From: Pseudomonadaceae bacterium
Lineage (GTDB): Bacteria > Pseudomonadota > Gammaproteobacteria > Pseudomonadales > Azotimanducaceae
Direction: 5' to 3'
DNA length: 64,000 nucleotides
Assembly (NCBI GenBank): GCA_024743435.1
Contig: JANSWO010000005.1
Span: 124,001 to 188,000 of the forward strand
Position numbers and translations under genes: made by a program. Below, one piece after another: positions 18,248-28,800 of the stretch. A model generated the notes under the pieces. The model was not told where the DNA came from. It did no database searches and saw nothing but the letters and a program-made list of their open reading frames with translations. Within the stretch, counting starts at the first letter, position 1, and each line of letters opens with the position of its first letter.

Positions 18248-19774
18248 CTACATCCACGACTCACGCCGACTTTCCACATAGGCCAGGCAGCGATCCACCA
18301 CCTCCCGCGCGAATGCACCCGGCAACATGGGCACTTCCATGGTTCGAGACGCGATCTGCAGGCCAATATGGCTTAGGTCCGCGCGCCCCATGAAAATGGT
18401 CTGACGCAACCGCACCCGCTGAATCTTCGTCAGCGGCGCCACCAGGTAGGTCACGCCAATAAGGCCGCTGCGAACAACGACGTGATGTCCGGTTAGCGCC
18501 AGCCCCCAACGCTTGTAGCGGCCAAACACAACAAGCGCGTGCACACTCGCGATAACGCCAAGCGCATAGAGCGTAAAACCCGGCAAAGACAGAGCAGCGG
18601 TGGCGGCAACCGCAAGAGCAACGTAGACGAGTCCGAGCAGCAGCAGGCCGCGAGCAAGCAGCCTCGGCGACACCGCCTGATAGTCAAGAGCGAACACATC
18701 AGGCGATGGCATCACCGCTTCGCTGAGCTCAAGCGATTGTGGGGCGGTGACAGACGGCACCAATACCTTCGTCTCGTCGCCACCGGAGGAGTCATTGCCG
18801 CCCTGGGCAATCTGCTCGAACACGAGGTTACGCCTGGAAAATACGCGATCCAGCCAGCCTTCTTTCGAAGCGATAACTTGGACACGGGATTTTCGAAGAT
18901 TCGTTTCCCGCTGATTCAGCAAGCCACGACGCACGGTTAAACGCTGGCTATTTCCCCGCAACTCAAATCCGTAGTAGCTGAGGATGCTACCGAGCACCGA
19001 CAGGGCTGTGACTACAGCAACAAGCATCAGCGCCAAGGAAAGCACGCCGAGCATCACAATAAATATCGACTGATCGGCCAGTGCCGCCGCCGTGTCGCTA
19101 CCCAGATCAGCAAACAACGAACCAAGCAAACGCTCGCCGGGATCACCCATCTGACCAAGCACCGCTGCCGCACCGCCTGCGATAATCCAGGCTCGATTGT
19201 TTGTCAGGCCATGGATGATGAGATCCGGTATCGACCGCGAGATGAGTAGCGCATCGCGAACCTCCTCTTCGGCTTCAACAGCGCCGGCAGCGCTTTCAGT
19301 TTCAATACGCTGACGCAGGATATTCGCTCGCAGCCTCTCGGCGTGACTGCGATCGAGGGCGCTTAAGTGAATCTCATCCGACGACGAGCCTGCGCTATCG
19401 ATCTTGAGCGTCACCAGTTGCAGAGGCCGGTAGTAGAAAGGCAACTCAATGGATACGTTCTGTACGCGAGCGAATTCCAAGGACGTAACGCGTCGGTTGA
19501 GCACGCCCTGGCGCACCTCGATTCGGCTGGCCATGACGCGAAAGCGAAATAGAAGATACTGAAGTACCGCGCCGATGATGATTGCGAGCGCTACCGAGGC
19601 GATGCCGAGCACCAACCACAGCTGATCCATCTGTATGCCCACGAAGACCACGGGAAAAAGCGCCCAGACGTTGCGCGCGAGAGCAAGAAAACCGGAGACC
19701 ACAAAGTACGCAACAGACCATACCGACAGCGGCTGCCATTGCTCTTCGTCAGCGCTTGCCTGCTCTGCAATCAC
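18248..19774 (-). CDS. PH-domain membrane protein, YdbT-like
   Basis: The 508-residue protein has two N-terminal membrane segments (about 20-75), a first bacterial PH-like (bPH2/DUF304) domain with RIEVRQGVLNRRVTSLEFARVQNVS, further membrane segments, a second domain (RLTVRRGLLNQRETNLRKSRVQ) and a third near the C-terminus. This matches the Bacillus YdbT architecture. Its start overlaps the stop of the smaller YdbS-like gene by four bases (ATGA), so the two are coupled. YdbS/YdbT have been linked to resistance to antimicrobial peptides in Bacillus; the role in this organism is unknown. Confidence 0.87.
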   Translation of the reverse strand: MIAEQASADEEQWQPLSVWSVAYFVVSGFLALARNVWALFPVVFVGIQMDQLWLVLGIASVALAIIIGAVLQYLLFRFRVMASRIEVRQGVLNRRVTSLEFARVQNVSIELPFYYRPLQLVTLKIDSAGSSSDEIHLSALDRSHAERLRANILRQRIETESAAGAVEAEEEVRDALLISRSIPDLIIHGLTNNRAWIIAGGAAAVLGQMGDPGERLLGSLFADLGSDTAAALADQSIFIVMLGVLSLALMLVAVVTALSVLGSILSYYGFELRGNSQRLTVRRGLLNQRETNLRKSRVQVIASKEGWLDRVFSRRNLVFEQIAQGGNDSSGGDETKVLVPSVTAPQSLELSEAVMPSPDVFALDYQAVSPRLLARGLLLLGLVYVALAVAATAALSLPGFTLYALGVIASVHALVVFGRYKRWGLALTGHHVVVRSGLIGVTYLVAPLTKIQRVRLRQTIFMGRADLSHIGLQIASRTMEVPMLPGAFAREVVDRCLAYVESRRESWM

Positions 19775-20310
19775 AGCGAGGCTTGCTCCGTTACAGAGTC
19801 AGCCTCGTCACTGGGCGTCGTGTAGTCCAGAACAAATGCCCGGAGTCGCTCGGCATCGTCGCCAGCCAAGCCGGGAATCGCAAAGGTCGCCATAGAGCTA
19901 CCGGCGCTGAACAACTTGAGTGTTGCCAGGTTGAAGCGTTTCTCAATAGGCCCTCTTTCGATCTCCACGTGTTGCACCCGACAAAGCGGCTGAATCGTTT
20001 GCGATCGCCAGAAGAGACCTGCTGCAAAAATCATATCGTGACTGCGCAGCGCATAGCGGAGCGTCCTTCTGTAGGCGAATACGCGTATACATTGCGCCGT
20101 TGCCAACAGCAGGAGAGCAGGTAGCAACCACTCGGGTGGTGGAGGCTGCTGTTGTTGCAGCACAAAAGCAGCACCAGCCGCGAGTGCCGCACATATCACC
20201 AGCCAAAGCACCAACCCAATCCAGGCGTGAGAACGTTGAACGGGATGCAGCTCAACATCGGCAATACGTGGCAGCTCGCTCAACGCGACCGGTGGGTTTT
20301 CAAAGGTCAT
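19771..20310 (-). CDS. PH-domain membrane protein, YdbS-like
   Basis: The 179-residue protein has two membrane segments (about 30-80) and a single bPH2 domain containing RTLRYALRSHDMIFAAGLFWR and LCRVQHVEIERGPIEKRFNLA. It is the small partner of the downstream YdbT-like protein, with which it shares an ATGA overlap. The pair probably forms an inner-membrane complex. About 270 bases upstream separate it from the divergent polysaccharide operon; I see no clear promoter or other element there. Confidence 0.86.
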   Translation of the reverse strand: MTFENPPVALSELPRIADVELHPVQRSHAWIGLVLWLVICAALAAGAAFVLQQQQPPPPEWLLPALLLLATAQCIRVFAYRRTLRYALRSHDMIFAAGLFWRSQTIQPLCRVQHVEIERGPIEKRFNLATLKLFSAGSSMATFAIPGLAGDDAERLRAFVLDYTTPSDEADSVTEQASL

Positions 20311-20580
20311 GACTACACTCGAGTTTTTGACGCAGCCACCATAATAGCCTTCGGCCGAGCGTCAACGCTCTGGCGGTAACAATCCGGAATCAGCGGCGCT
20401 GAATACTCATCTGTGCCGCCGCCAACTCAATGTCGTCAATATCTGCGCCTGGCGCTGCCCTATTGACGCTAATTGTGCGCGCCACGTCACACTTTTGACT
20501 CCCGTGACTCCGCAACGGTAGCCACCTCCCTACAATCGCCCACGTGTGAAACCCGAACTCTAAGGATACGTAGGCGAGCC

Positions 20581-21990
20581 ATGACGGCTCTCACGCGAAC
20601 AGCTATGCAACGGAGCGCAAGCAGTTCAATTCCCCCAAGCGCAGGCGCGCCGCCGAGGGATACAGCTACTACCGATTCAGCGAACTGGCTGGACCTCGGT
20701 GAGCTGCGCGTGTGTGTTTCCGGCCAGGATCCAAGGCTACTGGGTGATCAGCCCGGCCTGCTGCTACTCAGCAATCCAGCAGACAGCCACGACGCCATCG
20801 TTTTTCGCGGCCAGCTTACCGCCCGACGCTATCGGGACTATCTTCTGCAAAGCGCGAGTCCTGGCGCGCTGGTGATTGTCGATCAGCCGGCGCTTGGCGT
20901 ACATCCAGACGTACAGTTGAACTCCGGCGAACTCCTTGCGCTTTGGGAACCGTTGCAACCCTATCTGGACACGATCGCACGCCTACGGCGCATCCCACTG
21001 TTGGGTAGCGATGCCTCAAGAGACGCGGTGCTCGCTTTGGTTAAAGCTCACACCAGGCAATCGAACATCGAGGCCAGGTGGCAATCGAGATCTGATCAGC
21101 CCATAGGCTATCCTCTGATCTCCTCAACACCGGACGCCAGAGCTCTGCTCGAGAAGCTCGCCGACGATGGCTTGCTGCAACGCCATTTCTTCGAACGCCT
21201 GCATCAGTGTGGCCACTGCGCCTCCGCGCAGGTCTTTGCTCGGGAAGTCTGTATCAGCTGCGGTTGCAGCGATCTCACCGAAGCGCCGTTGGTGCATCAC
21301 TACGCCTGTGCATTCCAGGGTCCCGAAAACCTTTTTGCAGCGGATGATGGTCTGGCCTGTCCCAAGTGCAAAAAGATGTTGCGTCACTACGGCGTCGACT
21401 ATGACAAACCCGGGCAGATTGTCTCCTGCAATGGTTGCCAGAAAACGATGTCTGAGCCAGATGTCAGTTTCGTCTGCGGCGATTGCCAACACGAAACGCG
21501 GGGCGACGATTCTCCGACTCACACCTGGCACAGCTATTCACTGACGGCGGATGGCGCACGTGCAGCCGCGGCCGGCTGTCTGCCAAACAGACAAAGCAAA
21601 GCCGGTTCCAGCACGCTCATCGAGCTCACAGACTTCATCGCCATCGGCAGACATCACGTCGATATCGCGGCTCGCTGCGATCGTCCGCTGACTCTGGTGG
21701 CCCTGTATTGCGAATCTCGTGAAAGCCAATCTCTGATGCCCGATCGGCGCGGACGCTTCACCGATTTCCTGGCACGTCTGACGTGCGAGGCTGTACGCCG
21801 AGGCGATCTGGTAACCCGGCATGGCGATGTCGTCATCGCCTGTCTGCCGGAAACCGCGAGGGCGGACGCCCTGGTTTTGGTCGAACGTCTGCAAGCAAGC
21901 ATCGATGCAAACGTCAGCGATGAAGTGGACACCCAGATCACCTACATCGAAGGCGATGAGATCAAAGCCTTTCTGGATGAGCTGGCATGA
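20581..21990 (+). CDS. Zinc-ribbon (TackOD1-like) protein with degenerate GGDEF-like tail
   Basis: The 469-residue protein has three visible parts. Residues about 35-165 are an unrecognised alpha/beta region. Residues about 200-305 carry many paired cysteines (CGHC, CISCGC, CPKC, CNGC, CGDC) in an order like the TackOD1 output domain, probably binding zinc. Residues about 345-469 resemble a nucleotide-cyclase/GGDEF fold (RPLTLVALYC, then RRGDLVTRHGDVVIACLPE) but lack the GGDEF signature, so catalysis is unlikely. I place the start at 20581; 20605 is an alternative. It overlaps the glycosyltransferase gene by four bases (ATGA). It probably regulates or scaffolds that enzyme, perhaps as a nucleotide sensor. 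TackOD1 is assigned by pattern, not by search. Confidence 0.75.
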   Translation: MTALTRTAMQRSASSSIPPSAGAPPRDTATTDSANWLDLGELRVCVSGQDPRLLGDQPGLLLLSNPADSHDAIVFRGQLTARRYRDYLLQSASPGALVIVDQPALGVHPDVQLNSGELLALWEPLQPYLDTIARLRRIPLLGSDASRDAVLALVKAHTRQSNIEARWQSRSDQPIGYPLISSTPDARALLEKLADDGLLQRHFFERLHQCGHCASAQVFAREVCISCGCSDLTEAPLVHHYACAFQGPENLFAADDGLACPKCKKMLRHYGVDYDKPGQIVSCNGCQKTMSEPDVSFVCGDCQHETRGDDSPTHTWHSYSLTADGARAAAAGCLPNRQSKAGSSTLIELTDFIAIGRHHVDIAARCDRPLTLVALYCESRESQSLMPDRRGRFTDFLARLTCEAVRRGDLVTRHGDVVIACLPETARADALVLVERLQASIDANVSDEVDTQITYIEGDEIKAFLDELA

Positions 21991-23267
21991 TGGACGCGAT
22001 CCTTCGTTTCCTGCCGACCGATGCATCCGAATTCCTGTTCATGTTCTGGTATGCGGTCATCTTCGAGCTTCCGCGCTTCGTATTCGCAACGCTCGCCGTC
22101 GCAACCGCAGAGGTGTTGAAGCCAGGCAGTGTCACGCGACCACATCGACAGCCCATGCCTGGTGCCTCGCCGCTCAAGGTAAGCCTGCTCCTTGCGGGTC
22201 ACAACGAAGGTGCTTGCCTGACAACTGCGGTTCTCGGATTGAAGGAACAGACCTACAAGAACATTGAAATCATCGTCATCGACGACGGCTCCACCGACGA
22301 CATGGCGAGTGTCGGCCAGAAGCTACTGGCCGATGGACAGATCGATATTTTCCTGTCGACCGGCCTGCGCGGCGGAAAGAGCGCGGCCGCAAACTTCGGT
22401 CTGAACTACTGTACTGGCGATCTGGTCATGATTGCCGATATCGACACCAGTTTTGATATCGACGCGATCGAGACAGTCATCAAACCGTTCGTGGATCCGG
22501 AGGTCGGCGCTGTCTCCGGCAACCTCGCCGTTCGCAACCCCGCGGAATCTGCAGTCACTCGCTACCAATCGATACAGTACCTACTGAGTATTTCTCTCGG
22601 CCGGCGCTTCTCATCGATGGTCGGCTTGCTGTACATCGCCTCAGGTGCTTTCGCCGCCTTTCGCAGAGAAGCCCTGCAAGGCATTGGCGGTTGGGAGGTC
22701 GGTCCGGGTGAAGATGCCGATATCACCGTAAAGCTCAGACAGTGCGGCTGGCAGATTCGCTTCGCCCCCGATGCCTGGGCGCTAACGGATGTACCGGTAG
22801 ATGCACTATCACTCGCGCGCCAAAGACTGCGATGGAACCGCTCGCTCGTGCGCGTACGCCTGCGCAAGTTCTTCCCGCTGTTCAATCCGTTGCGGCCGAA
22901 CTTCTCACTAAGCAACGCAATTGGCCACATCGACATTCTCTTCTTCCAGGGTGTACTACCCATCAGCTTTTACTTCTACGTGCTGACACTCTTTGCCATG
23001 TACGGCTCAGCGGCGCTCGGCATACTGGCCATCGTTTCCGGCGCCTACATTGTCACGACGATGCTCGCATTCATCGCTGCGTTGGCACTGAACCCGGCCT
23101 ACGCTGACTGGAAGCTGCTCATCTACGTGCCAGGCTACTCGCTGTTCAACGCGTTCTTCCTACGCGCGGTAAGCGTCTATTCCTATCTGGATGAATGGTT
23201 CCTGCGTAAGTCGTACAAAGACAGCTACGTGCCGAGCAGAGTTCTCGATGCGGCCGAGAAGTTCTGA
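21987..23267 (+). CDS. Processive family 2 glycosyltransferase (polysaccharide synthase)
   Basis: The 426-residue protein has an N-terminal membrane helix (about 17-40), a GT2 domain and three or four C-terminal helices. Catalytic motifs are in place: DDGS (99-102), DID (151-153), GED (241-243) and QRLRW (279-283, the QxxRW of processive synthases). It resembles cellulose, poly-N-acetylglucosamine or alginate synthases, which make and push a polymer across the inner membrane. The sugar cannot be told from sequence. It overlaps the zinc-ribbon gene by four bases and the HlyD-like gene by one (TGATG), so all three are coupled. There is no PilZ domain. Confidence 0.9.
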   Translation: MMDAILRFLPTDASEFLFMFWYAVIFELPRFVFATLAVATAEVLKPGSVTRPHRQPMPGASPLKVSLLLAGHNEGACLTTAVLGLKEQTYKNIEIIVIDDGSTDDMASVGQKLLADGQIDIFLSTGLRGGKSAAANFGLNYCTGDLVMIADIDTSFDIDAIETVIKPFVDPEVGAVSGNLAVRNPAESAVTRYQSIQYLLSISLGRRFSSMVGLLYIASGAFAAFRREALQGIGGWEVGPGEDADITVKLRQCGWQIRFAPDAWALTDVPVDALSLARQRLRWNRSLVRVRLRKFFPLFNPLRPNFSLSNAIGHIDILFFQGVLPISFYFYVLTLFAMYGSAALGILAIVSGAYIVTTMLAFIAALALNPAYADWKLLIYVPGYSLFNAFFLRAVSVYSYLDEWFLRKSYKDSYVPSRVLDAAEKF

Positions 23268-24610
23268 TGCGGCTCAAGAAACGTCCACGACTGGATGCAC
23301 TGGACAACGAGATCCGCGCCCGCAAAGGCTCGCTCGGTCGCTGGCTGTACCTGGGCGCCATCACCGCCTTCGTGCTGTGGCTTGGCGATCTGTTCGCCGG
23401 TGACCTGTTGTATTTCAAGGCTGACGGCCTCGTCGTTCGAGACCGAGTGGTGGTGGCAACTCAATTCCCGGCCTCTGTCGAATCAGTACAGGTATCTGAA
23501 GGCGATCAACTGACCGCGGGCGAGTCCATTATCCGTCTGCGCTCACAATCGGTGGAAGAGAATCTGGCCGAACTGTCATCCGATCTGGCCCAGCTGATGA
23601 CCCGTTCCGCAGACATGCGAGTCAGGGCCTCTGTTATCGAAGCCATCGAGCCCGTTGTAGATAAAAACCTCCTCGCCGCACAGTCCAACCGGGCAAACGC
23701 CGAGGCCAGTCGCACGCGGGCCATGTTCACGGTTACCGATAGAGCCCGTCTCTTCGAACAGGAACTGGCGAGCGTACAGACGAAAGCGCAGATCGCCGCT
23801 GAGCGACGTGCCATCGCGAGCGATCTACCTACAATCGAAGCTGCCGTAAAGCGTGCCGATGAGGCGTTGAACCGACTGAGCCAGACCTATGCGGACGGCA
23901 AATTGCTGGCACCTGCGGATGGCGTCGTCGGCTATCTGCATGTCAGCCCGGGGAGTGTCGTAGATGTCGGCGAGCCGCTACTCGAGGTGTTCCACGGAAA
24001 ACCGTATGTGCTCGCTGCAATCCCAGAGGGTGCTCTATACAGCCTTGAGGCCGGCGACCGGGTCACTGTACGGCTAGGGTTTGATCGCTACGCGGGACGA
24101 GTCGCTCGCATCTACCCAGTGACGGCGGAACTGCCCCCAGAGTTCGAAGATCGGTTCAACCAGACGAAGCGAGCGCCAATGGCGCGCATCGAGTTTGATG
24201 CAACGTTAGATGCATACCCGACACTCTTCGCGCGCACCGAGATCAGCGGCCGCGGCTGGCCACCGGACTGGCTGAAACGTCTTTTCGGTTTCGCCGAGGA
24301 AGCAACACCGCAACCGCACGTCGCGCCCGAATCACTTCGCCCGAACCGAATGGCAACAGTAACTGCACAACGTCAGGCTCCTGCTCCAGTAGAGCTTAGC
24401 GAGCGCAAAATTACCGTTAGGCCGGCCAGGCCAGCCGATGCTGTATCAACACTTGAAGCACAGTGCTCAGCGGATAGCACAGGCGTGATTCTGTATTGGC
24501 TGGACGAAGGCGCGCTTAGCGAGAAACTGCTTGCAGCAGGCACAGCAAACTGCACAAACCGAAACCTGGCACTCGCTCAAAGCATGCCGCTGGCAACAGC
24601 ACGGCAATAG
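23267..24610 (+). CDS. HlyD-family periplasmic adaptor
   Basis: The 447-residue protein has one N-terminal membrane helix (about 24-48), a biotinyl-lipoyl-like strand set with KADGLVVRDRVVVATQFPASVESVQVSEGDQL broken over about residues 47-85, a helical hairpin (about 95-210) and LLAPADGVVGYLHVSPGSVVDVGEPL. This is the HlyD/Alg44-type adaptor layout. With the synthase it may guide polymer through the periplasm, as Alg44 does with Alg8, but it lacks a PilZ domain. The last 110 residues are an unusual Pro/Ala-rich tail with two cysteines. The start codon overlaps the synthase stop. Confidence 0.87.
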   Translation: MRLKKRPRLDALDNEIRARKGSLGRWLYLGAITAFVLWLGDLFAGDLLYFKADGLVVRDRVVVATQFPASVESVQVSEGDQLTAGESIIRLRSQSVEENLAELSSDLAQLMTRSADMRVRASVIEAIEPVVDKNLLAAQSNRANAEASRTRAMFTVTDRARLFEQELASVQTKAQIAAERRAIASDLPTIEAAVKRADEALNRLSQTYADGKLLAPADGVVGYLHVSPGSVVDVGEPLLEVFHGKPYVLAAIPEGALYSLEAGDRVTVRLGFDRYAGRVARIYPVTAELPPEFEDRFNQTKRAPMARIEFDATLDAYPTLFARTEISGRGWPPDWLKRLFGFAEEATPQPHVAPESLRPNRMATVTAQRQAPAPVELSERKITVRPARPADAVSTLEAQCSADSTGVILYWLDEGALSEKLLAAGTANCTNRNLALAQSMPLATARQ

Positions 24611-24730
24611 TGTGATGCAACGCACAGCCTTACAAATCCAGCGCCTCAACTGCGACCAAGTGTCGATAACATGGCGCAGACCTCAAATAACCGCGCCATA
24701 GAAACAACGCCAACCGTCAGAGATCGCGAC

Positions 24731-25357
24731 ATGAAGCGCACGCACATCGACAGCAAAGCAAACAAGCGACATGGGCCGCATCGGGCCCGCGCATTTTTGC
24801 GCAGAGCCTTCACCACTGCACTCGCCGTCAGTTTTCTCAGTGCGAGCGCAAGCGCTGCGCTGATTGTGGAGTTGGCCGAACGTAGAGACGGTGGCACACA
24901 AGCAAACTTCTGGGGCGCCGGAACAACAAACGGAGCATTCGAGTTTAATCTCGATGCCCACGGCATTGGCGACTTTGTGCTCCCGACTGGCCCGGACAAT
25001 AGCTGGTTTGATCTGGCCAACCCGGTTGAGTTCGCTGATGGCTTCAATCTCGAACGCGTCCATATCGACTACAACCCGGATTCGCAGTTCGACGATCTGC
25101 GTCTTGGTTTATCCGATTTTGTGCCCACGCGGATCGATTACGACATCCAAGGCAGTTCTCTCGTCAGCGGCCTTGCATTCAGCTCACTGATTCCTGGCAG
25201 CTATGGCGCAAGCCAGCATCCGGACGTCAACATCGTTGGCGGATTGAGCCTTGTTGTGACGCCGCTGTCCGTACCAGAGCCTGCCTCGATTGCGCTGTTC
25301 ACAATTGGCTTGGTTGCGTTGACGCTCAGTCGTCGACGCCGTAGCCAGCAGGGATAG
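24731..25357 (+). CDS. PEP-CTERM sorting-domain protein
   Basis: The 208-residue secreted protein has a basic N-terminus and signal peptide (about 1-42). At the C-terminus a VPEPAS motif, a hydrophobic helix and RRRR form a complete PEP-CTERM signal. Such proteins are cut and anchored by an exosortase, often in EPS-producing bacteria. No exosortase is in the window. I chose the ATG at 24731 because it begins the basic signal region; 24671 is an alternative. The middle is Asp/Gly-rich without a known domain. It follows the HlyD-like gene by 120 bases, on the same strand. Confidence 0.86.
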   Translation: MKRTHIDSKANKRHGPHRARAFLRRAFTTALAVSFLSASASAALIVELAERRDGGTQANFWGAGTTNGAFEFNLDAHGIGDFVLPTGPDNSWFDLANPVEFADGFNLERVHIDYNPDSQFDDLRLGLSDFVPTRIDYDIQGSSLVSGLAFSSLIPGSYGASQHPDVNIVGGLSLVVTPLSVPEPASIALFTIGLVALTLSRRRRSQQG

Positions 25358-25367
25358 CCAGGCAACC

Positions 25368-25754
25368 ATGAGCACTTCGTCCTGTGCAGTAGCCAAATCA
25401 TTCGCAGTACTTGCGATGATTCTGCTTGCGACGCTGTTAACGAGCATTGCACGCGCGGACGACCTGCCAGTTCCTTCCATCCCCATGCCGACAGCCGATG
25501 CCCTGGTCGATGGCCGCTACACGATTCAGCTGCTCGCGCTACCTAGCCGAGACGCCCTGGAAGCATTCGTTCTGCGCTCTGGCGTTTCGGGGCTAATGGC
25601 GAAACAGATCGTGAGCAACGGCGAGCCGCGCTACGTGCTGTTTACTGGCAGCTACTCAACTCGCGCCGAGGCTGTCGCTGCAGCGCAAACGCTCCCCGCT
25701 TCACTCGCTACGCTGACGCCCTGGATACGGCCACTGGATCCTCTGCTCCAGTAG
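25368..25754 (+). CDS. Secreted SPOR-domain protein
   Basis: The 128-residue product has a signal peptide (about 1-30) and one SPOR-like repeat (YTIQLLALPSRDALEAFV, then RYVLFTGSYSTRAEAVAAA). SPOR domains bind peptidoglycan stripped of stem peptides, usually at division sites. It lies ten bases after the PEP-CTERM gene and is probably co-transcribed with the polysaccharide operon. It could locate or anchor a component of the export system, which is inference. Confidence 0.83.
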   Translation: MSTSSCAVAKSFAVLAMILLATLLTSIARADDLPVPSIPMPTADALVDGRYTIQLLALPSRDALEAFVLRSGVSGLMAKQIVSNGEPRYVLFTGSYSTRAEAVAAAQTLPASLATLTPWIRPLDPLLQ

Positions 25755-25804
25755 GCTTGCGGTAAACTCGTGGGCTCAACCTCTGTGGTTAAGCGAAGAA
25801 GCTC

Positions 25805-28800
25805 ATGGCCGCGCCAATCTCACTCCCCCCCTTCCCGACTGCCAGTGAGCAGGACATCCTTGATGCCCTGATCGCCGACCTGGATCTCGATACGAAAGCC
25901 CGGCGGGCCATCGTTCGTGATGCAGCTAGCCTCGTCGAGCGCATACGCCGGCATAGCGAGCCAACGCTGATGGAGGCCTTTCTCTCGGAGTATGGCTTGT
26001 CGACGGACGAGGGTGTTGCACTGATGTGCCTGGCTGAGGCGCTACTGCGCGTGCCAGATGCCGACACCATAGACGACCTTATCGTCGACAAAATCACGGC
26101 ATCCGACTGGGACGCACATGCAGGTGGAGCATCGTCGGTGCTCGTGAATGCATCAACCTGGGCCCTGATGTTAACTGGCCGGGTACTAACGCCGCCCCAG
26201 GAAGACGGCATGATCAGCGGTCTTCGTGGTGTCGTCCGACGCATGGGCGAACCTCTCGTCAGACGTGCCATTTCCCAGGCAATGCGTGAGATGGGTAAGC
26301 AGTTCGTGCTCGGTGAGAATATCCATGATGCTCTCAAACGCGGCGAGGCGCAGACTGCGGCCGGCTATACCTACTCGTTCGATATGCTGGGCGAAGGCGC
26401 GCGCACAGATGCTGACGCGAGGCGTTATCACCTCGCATACGCCGATGCGATTACCGAGATCGCCCCCCATGCAACGGGAGGGATCGCAGATAACCCGGGC
26501 ATCTCCGTAAAACTCTCAGCGTTGCACCCGCGATACGATGTATTGAAATCTGCCGATATGCTGCCAAGCCTGATCGCTCGCCTGCGCTCGCTGGCGGTGC
26601 TCGCTGCGGGGAGCAACATTGGCCTGAACGTCGATGCCGAAGAAGACGATCGACTCGAAGTCTCGCTCGCGGTAATCGAAGCGGTGCTCTCCGAGCCTGC
26701 ACTGGCTAACTGGCAGGGCTTTGGCGTTGTGATCCAGGCCTACAGCCGGCGCGCCGCAGACGTGATCGACTGGGTTGCTGAAACCGCCGAGCGGCTGGAC
26801 CGGCGGCTCATGGTGCGGCTCGTCAAAGGCGCGTATTGGGACACCGAAATCAAGCACGCCCAGCAACAGGGTCATGACGCCTACGCTGTGTTCACGCGCA
26901 AGGCCGCAACCGACGTATCCTATCTTGCCTGCGCCGCCAGGCTGCTGCGCCACCGCCGTTGGCTATATCCACAGTTTGCGACCCACAACGCACACACCGT
27001 CTGCTCCGTGAATCACCTCGCAGTGCGCGCCGGCATTAGCCAGAAGGAGTTCGAATTTCAGCGACTGCACGGTATGGGTGAGGCGTTACACGAGTTCCAC
27101 AGAGACAGTCACGGCGGTCGCTGTCGAATCTACGCACCGGTTGGGGCGCACCGCGACCTCCTTGCTTATCTCGTTCGCCGTTTGCTCGAAAACGGTGCTA
27201 ACAGCTCTTTCGTCAATCAGCTGACCGATGCCGATGTGAGCGCGGCGGAGATCGCGGCCGACCCGCTCGATGCCATCGGGCCGAAGCCTTCCGTGCTGCC
27301 CGGCCCAGGGCAGATCTTTCCGGGGCGGCAAAACTCCAGCGGCTGGAACTTGTATCGACAACAAAGCCGCGAGCTGCTCTGGCAGAACCGCGAGGCGTTC
27401 GCCGATACCTGCTGGTTTGAAGCCTCTGCCGAGTCAGCTGACGGCATACCCGTCTTCAATCCATCAGACCCCGAAGAAATCGTAGGCTACGTTGTGCCAA
27501 CTACGGTCGAGGAAGTAACAAACCTCGTCGATACCGCATTGATCGCCCAACCCCAGTGGCAGGCATTGAGCGTGAACACTCGCTCGCAAGCACTGTGCGA
27601 AGCGGCCAATCTCTATGAGCGGCACACGCCGGAGCTGTGCGCATTGCTTGGCCGTGAGGCAGGCAAAACCATCAGCGACTGCATCGATGAGGTTCGAGAG
27701 GCGGTCGACTTCCTACGCTATTACGCACGCCAGGCACAAATCTCTACCTTAGCTCCCGGCCGCGGCGTTTTTGCATGCATCTCGCCCTGGAACTTTCCGC
27801 TGGCCATATTCACAGGCCAGATTGCTGCCGCATTGGCAGCAGGCAACACGGTCGTTGCAAAACCGGCCGAGCAAACCTCGCTAATCGCTGCGCGAGCTGT
27901 TGAGCTGCTGCACGCAGCCGGTGTTGAGCCGGCTGCACTCCAATTGGCCCAGGGTGATGGCCGAGTCGGAGCTGCATTGACTGCCAACCCAAGCGTCAAC
28001 GGCGTCTGTTTTACAGGGAGTCTCGAAACGGCGCGCCTGATCAACATCAGTATCGCCCAGCATCTCGACGCGAATGCAGCATTCATCGCGGAAACCGGTG
28101 GCTTGAATACCATGATCGTCGATAGCACGGCTCTGGCTGAGCAGGCGGTGAGCGACATAATCAGCTCTGCATTCCAAAGCGCCGGCCAGCGTTGCTCTGC
28201 GCTACGCATGCTCTACCTGCAGAACGATGTCGCTGATCACTTTCTAACCATGCTGAAAGGCGCGATGGACGAACTGACGATCGCTGATCCGTGGCTATTC
28301 AACACCGACGTTGGCCCGATCATCGACGCGCAGGCCAGCACTGACATTCGTGACTACCTGAACTCGCGCGTCGTGAGTCACCAGACAGCCACAGAACTGG
28401 CCGGCAACTTCGTCGCACCCACCGTCATCGAGGTCAATGGCATCGAAGACCTGCCCTTTGAGGTGTTCGGACCGGTGCTACATATCGCCAGGTTTGAAGC
28501 CAATGCGCTGGATGACGTTATCGATGCGATCAACGCGAGCGGATACGGCCTCACCGCAGGCTTACACACACGCCTCGACGACCGGGTTCAGCATGTCGTT
28601 GATCGCCTTCGCGTTGGCAATCTGTACGTTAATCGCAACCAGATTGGCGCGGTTGTCGAAGCACAGCCCTTCGGCGGCGAGGGACTCTCCGGTACTGGCC
28701 CGAAGGCCGGGGGCCCGAACTATCTGCCTCGTTTCACCACAGCGCCCCGCGCAAGCGCCGACGACGAACAGGCAGCAATGCCAGTCATGCCGGTTTTGTC

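Noticed and set aside
20533-20538. TACAAT as a -10 box for the polysaccharide operon
   Set aside because: No -35 box at acceptable spacing was found.
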